From Gammaproteobacteria bacterium (GTDB taxonomy: Bacteria; Pseudomonadota; Gammaproteobacteria; Pseudomonadales; Pseudohongiellaceae): a stretch of DNA of 64,000 nt. Made by a program: the position numbers and the translations under genes. Of this stretch, positions 61,949 through 64,000 are shown piece by piece. The stretch's first letter is position 1, and every line of letters begins with the position of its first letter. Under the pieces are notes generated by a model that worked only from the letters and a program-made list of their open reading frames with translations, made no database searches and was not told where the DNA came from. The DNA lies in contig JAWKZW010000001.1 in the NCBI GenBank assembly GCA_041395725.1, forward strand, positions 2,418,001 to 2,482,000, in the 5' to 3' direction.

Positions 61949-62722
61949 TCATCTTTCGGTCGCCGCTCTCGCCTGGGTGAGCAGCTGCTGGACTCTTTGA
62001 GTTTGCTGCTCCATCCCCGGCATTCCTGCAGTGAAGGCAAGCCATTGCTCGTAGTAGGAGACCGCTGCGTCAGGCTCGTCCACCCGGTTGTGCAGCTGAC
62101 CCAGGGCCAGAATAGCGCGGGCGTTTACATCAGGGCGAAGCTCGGGGATGGTAAGCAGTCTGTCAAAGGCTGAGATTGATTCCTGATACATCTCCAACTG
62201 CAGCAAGGTATTGGTATAAAAATTCAATAATGTGGCCTGTTCAAACGGATTCAGTTCGTCGAAGGCGAGGTAGAGTGCGTTCATTTCATTCAAAGCCTCC
62301 TCCCACTGGCCATCCAGCTGCCGTGCCTGAACCTCGGTCACCACCTCGAGCACTTGCTGGCTGAGGCGGGGCGCAGCCGGGTCATCCTCGGCGACAGAAT
62401 CGCGATCGGTTGCTTCGGCTTGCGAGGCAGCCTGAGTTGCGGGCGCATTACCAGCCCCAAGGGTTGCCGCATCATTATTCGTGTTGGACAGGGCTGTCGA
62501 ATTGTCAGAAGAGGGATCGTCGGCATTGACGCTTTCCGCCACGTCAGGTGCTGTTGCGTCCTGCTCCTGCCCGGAAGCCGCAGCCTCCTCGCGGAAATCT
62601 GCCAATGCGGTACTGCTGCGGACAGCCTGTTGCTCTGTTTCCGGGCCCCTAAGGACCAGGAGAGTCAGCACTGCCGCGGTGGTAACTACGAGAATGACAA
62701 GTATAAGTTTCGTATTCTTCAT
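61949..62722 (-). CDS. Membrane-anchored TPR-like protein, uncharacterised
   Basis: A 257-residue protein with one N-terminal membrane segment (KLILVILVVTTAAVLTLLVL), a disordered acidic Ala/Ser/Asp/Asn-rich stretch (about residues 30-120), and a helical C-terminal domain with two or three TPR-like repeats (DGQWEEALNEMNALYLAF, YQESISAFDRLLTI, PDAAVSYYEQWLAF). The region faces the periplasm. I do not recognise a named family. It is convergent with the DUF1993 gene, whose stop lies only 33 bases away. Confidence 0.7.
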   Translation of the reverse strand: MKNTKLILVILVVTTAAVLTLLVLRGPETEQQAVRSSTALADFREEAAASGQEQDATAPDVAESVNADDPSSDNSTALSNTNNDAATLGAGNAPATQAASQAEATDRDSVAEDDPAAPRLSQQVLEVVTEVQARQLDGQWEEALNEMNALYLAFDELNPFEQATLLNFYTNTLLQLEMYQESISAFDRLLTIPELRPDVNARAILALGQLHNRVDEPDAAVSYYEQWLAFTAGMPGMEQQTQRVQQLLTQARAATER

Positions 62723-62970
62723 AGGATCTCCGCCCTGGGAACCCCCTGGCCGGTTACCGCAGAGCTCTGTGCTGACAACCGGCGGCTGACCGAAGGGTTC
62801 TTTATGATTATTATGTGATTAATATTATTGTGATTCTTGTGGTCTGGAGTGTCCGTCAATCAAGGGCAGTATTACACCGATTCAGCTGCAATTAAAGGCC
62901 TGGCAGCGCCGGCATTGGTGGAGGCAGAGCAGGTGCCTGGCATGGGCGGGACGCAATGCCGGGAGGTAAA

Positions 62971-64000
62971 TCAGTTTGCAGCAGTGCTGTTTCTGGAGGT
63001 GAAAAACCGCAATCGGATCTGCTTCTCAATTTCGACAATGGCAAAAAATACCACGCCGATAGCCAGTGTAATCAGCCCGGCATGGAGCGGCACGGCGCGC
63101 GTTGAAAAAATTGCCTGCATGACTGGCAGGTAAGTCATGATGAGTTGCGCAATAACTACCACAAGAACTGTGATCCAGACAGCCCGTGTCCCCTTTACTG
63201 CCCGCCAGGTAAGAGAGGTGCCGTAAATGTTCCTGATAAAAAACAGTTGAAATATTTCCAGCACCACCAGCGTGTTAAGAGACAGGGTTCTGGCCAGTTC
63301 CACCGACAGCCCGGCCTCAATTGTAAAGTTGAACACGGCCAGCACGCTGATCACAAACAGGGCCGACACCAGGACGATATGCCAGGCCAGGTCTTTGCCC
63401 AGCAGCGGTTCTCCCCGCCGACGTGGAGGCTTATTCATGGTGCTGTCTTCGGTGGGTTCGAATGCCAGTGCCAGACCTAACGTCGGTGTGTTGATCAGAT
63501 TGATCCAGAGAATCTGGATAGGAGAGATCGGCAGCGTCGAGCCCATTAAAAGCGCAACAATGATGACGAGCGCTTCGCCGGCACTGGTGGGTAAGGTCCA
63601 GCTGATCACTTTCTTGATGTTATCGTAGACGGTTCGGCCTTCGCGTATTGCCGCCACGATAGTCGCAAAGTTGTCGTCGGCCAGCACGAAATCCGCCGCT
63701 TCCTTGGCGGCCTCGCTGCCCTTGCGGCCCATGGCGATACCGGTGTCTGCACGCCGTAAGGCAGGCGCGTCATTGACGCCGTCACCGGTCATGGCCACTG
63801 CCATGCCATGCTCCTGCAGCGCCATTACCAGGCGCAGTTTATGCTCGGGGCTGGTCCTGGCAAAAATGTCGGTACCCAGTACCTGCTGCGAGAGTTGAGC
63901 GTCAGTCATCGCGTCCAGATCGACGCCGGTCAGCACATCGTTCGCATTCTCCAGACCGATCTGTTTGCCAATCGCCGCGGCAGTCCCTTTGTGATCGCCG
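62971..64000 (-). CDS. Cation-transporting P-type ATPase (5' part outside the window)
   Basis: The C-terminal 343 residues or so of a P2-type ATPase. The frame runs through the right edge at 64000. Included are the end of the phosphorylation domain (GDHKGTAAAIGKQI, then DIFARTSPEHKLRLV), the hinge MTGDGVNDAPALRRADTGIA, and membrane segments M5 to M10. M6 reads ILWINLINTPTLGLAL, so the Asp typical of Ca-pumps after the conserved Asn and Thr is missing. It should move a cation across the inner membrane; the ion is not clear. No more than about 250 bases separate its end from the TPR-like protein gene. Confidence 0.87.
   Translation of the reverse strand, partial: GDHKGTAAAIGKQIGLENANDVLTGVDLDAMTDAQLSQQVLGTDIFARTSPEHKLRLVMALQEHGMAVAMTGDGVNDAPALRRADTGIAMGRKGSEAAKEAADFVLADDNFATIVAAIREGRTVYDNIKKVISWTLPTSAGEALVIIVALLMGSTLPISPIQILWINLINTPTLGLALAFEPTEDSTMNKPPRRRGEPLLGKDLAWHIVLVSALFVISVLAVFNFTIEAGLSVELARTLSLNTLVVLEIFQLFFIRNIYGTSLTWRAVKGTRAVWITVLVVVIAQLIMTYLPVMQAIFSTRAVPLHAGLITLAIGVVFFAIVEIEKQIRLRFFTSRNSTAAN

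Overview
The window comes from a Gram-negative bacterium, most likely a marine-type gammaproteobacterium. The evidence is a near-complete exosortase A (XrtA) extracellular polysaccharide locus, including outer-membrane export parts and the PrsT/PrsR/PrsK set, next to secreted Zn-peptidase, beta-propeller and POT-transporter genes. The genus cannot be fixed from the sequence alone. No rRNA, tRNA or CRISPR array was seen.

Region 1 (1 to 19 kb) is a mosaic, visibly more AT-rich surface-polysaccharide island. It starts with the 3' part of a large secreted multidomain protein that carries an HNH/DUF1524-like domain. Next is a minus-strand cassette of glycosyltransferase, 2OG-Fe(II) oxygenase, GNAT/FemAB-like acyltransferase and DegT aminotransferase. 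A plus-strand operon follows: glycosyltransferase, acyl carrier protein, exosortase A-associated hydrolases 2 and 1, and another glycosyltransferase. The rest holds a further glycosyltransferase, a broken gene remnant, a WbsX protein, two sulfotransferases, a GT2 and debris of two insertion sequences (IS256 and IS66 types).

Region 2 (19 to 40 kb) is the conserved XrtA core, all on the minus strand, with many 1 to 4 base overlaps. In transcription order it encodes the export lipoprotein, chain-length protein, tyrosine autokinase, outer-membrane beta-barrel, WecB-type epimerase, polysaccharide deacetylase, FemAB protein and sugar transferase 1. After these come XrtA (fused to EpsI), sugar transferase 2, the asparagine synthase-like amidotransferase, sugar transferase 3, the PLP decarboxylase and a Wzm/Wzt ABC exporter. 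The exosortase A-associated acyl-CoA ligase lies just upstream.

Region 3 (40 to 49 kb) is regulatory and accessory: a low-molecular-weight tyrosine phosphatase, the TPR lipoprotein PrsT, the sigma54-type regulator PrsR with its kinase PrsK, and the XrtA-associated ATPase. Together these suggest a sigma54-controlled, phosphotyrosine-tuned polysaccharide and protein-sorting system. No PEP-CTERM substrate, priming glycosyltransferase, Wzx or Wzy is visible in the window.

Region 4 (49 to 64 kb) is looser chromosome: a methyltransferase, an M28 peptidase, a serine hydrolase, a small sulfotransferase-like protein, a class III aminotransferase, a POT peptide transporter, an NHL propeller, a cupin-like protein, a DUF1993 protein, a TPR protein and a P-type ATPase cut by the right edge. 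Its intergenic spaces hold a family of palindromic repeats (core TTAATCAGAGG), a 28-bp-arm inverted repeat, two minisatellites and one clear Rho-independent terminator.
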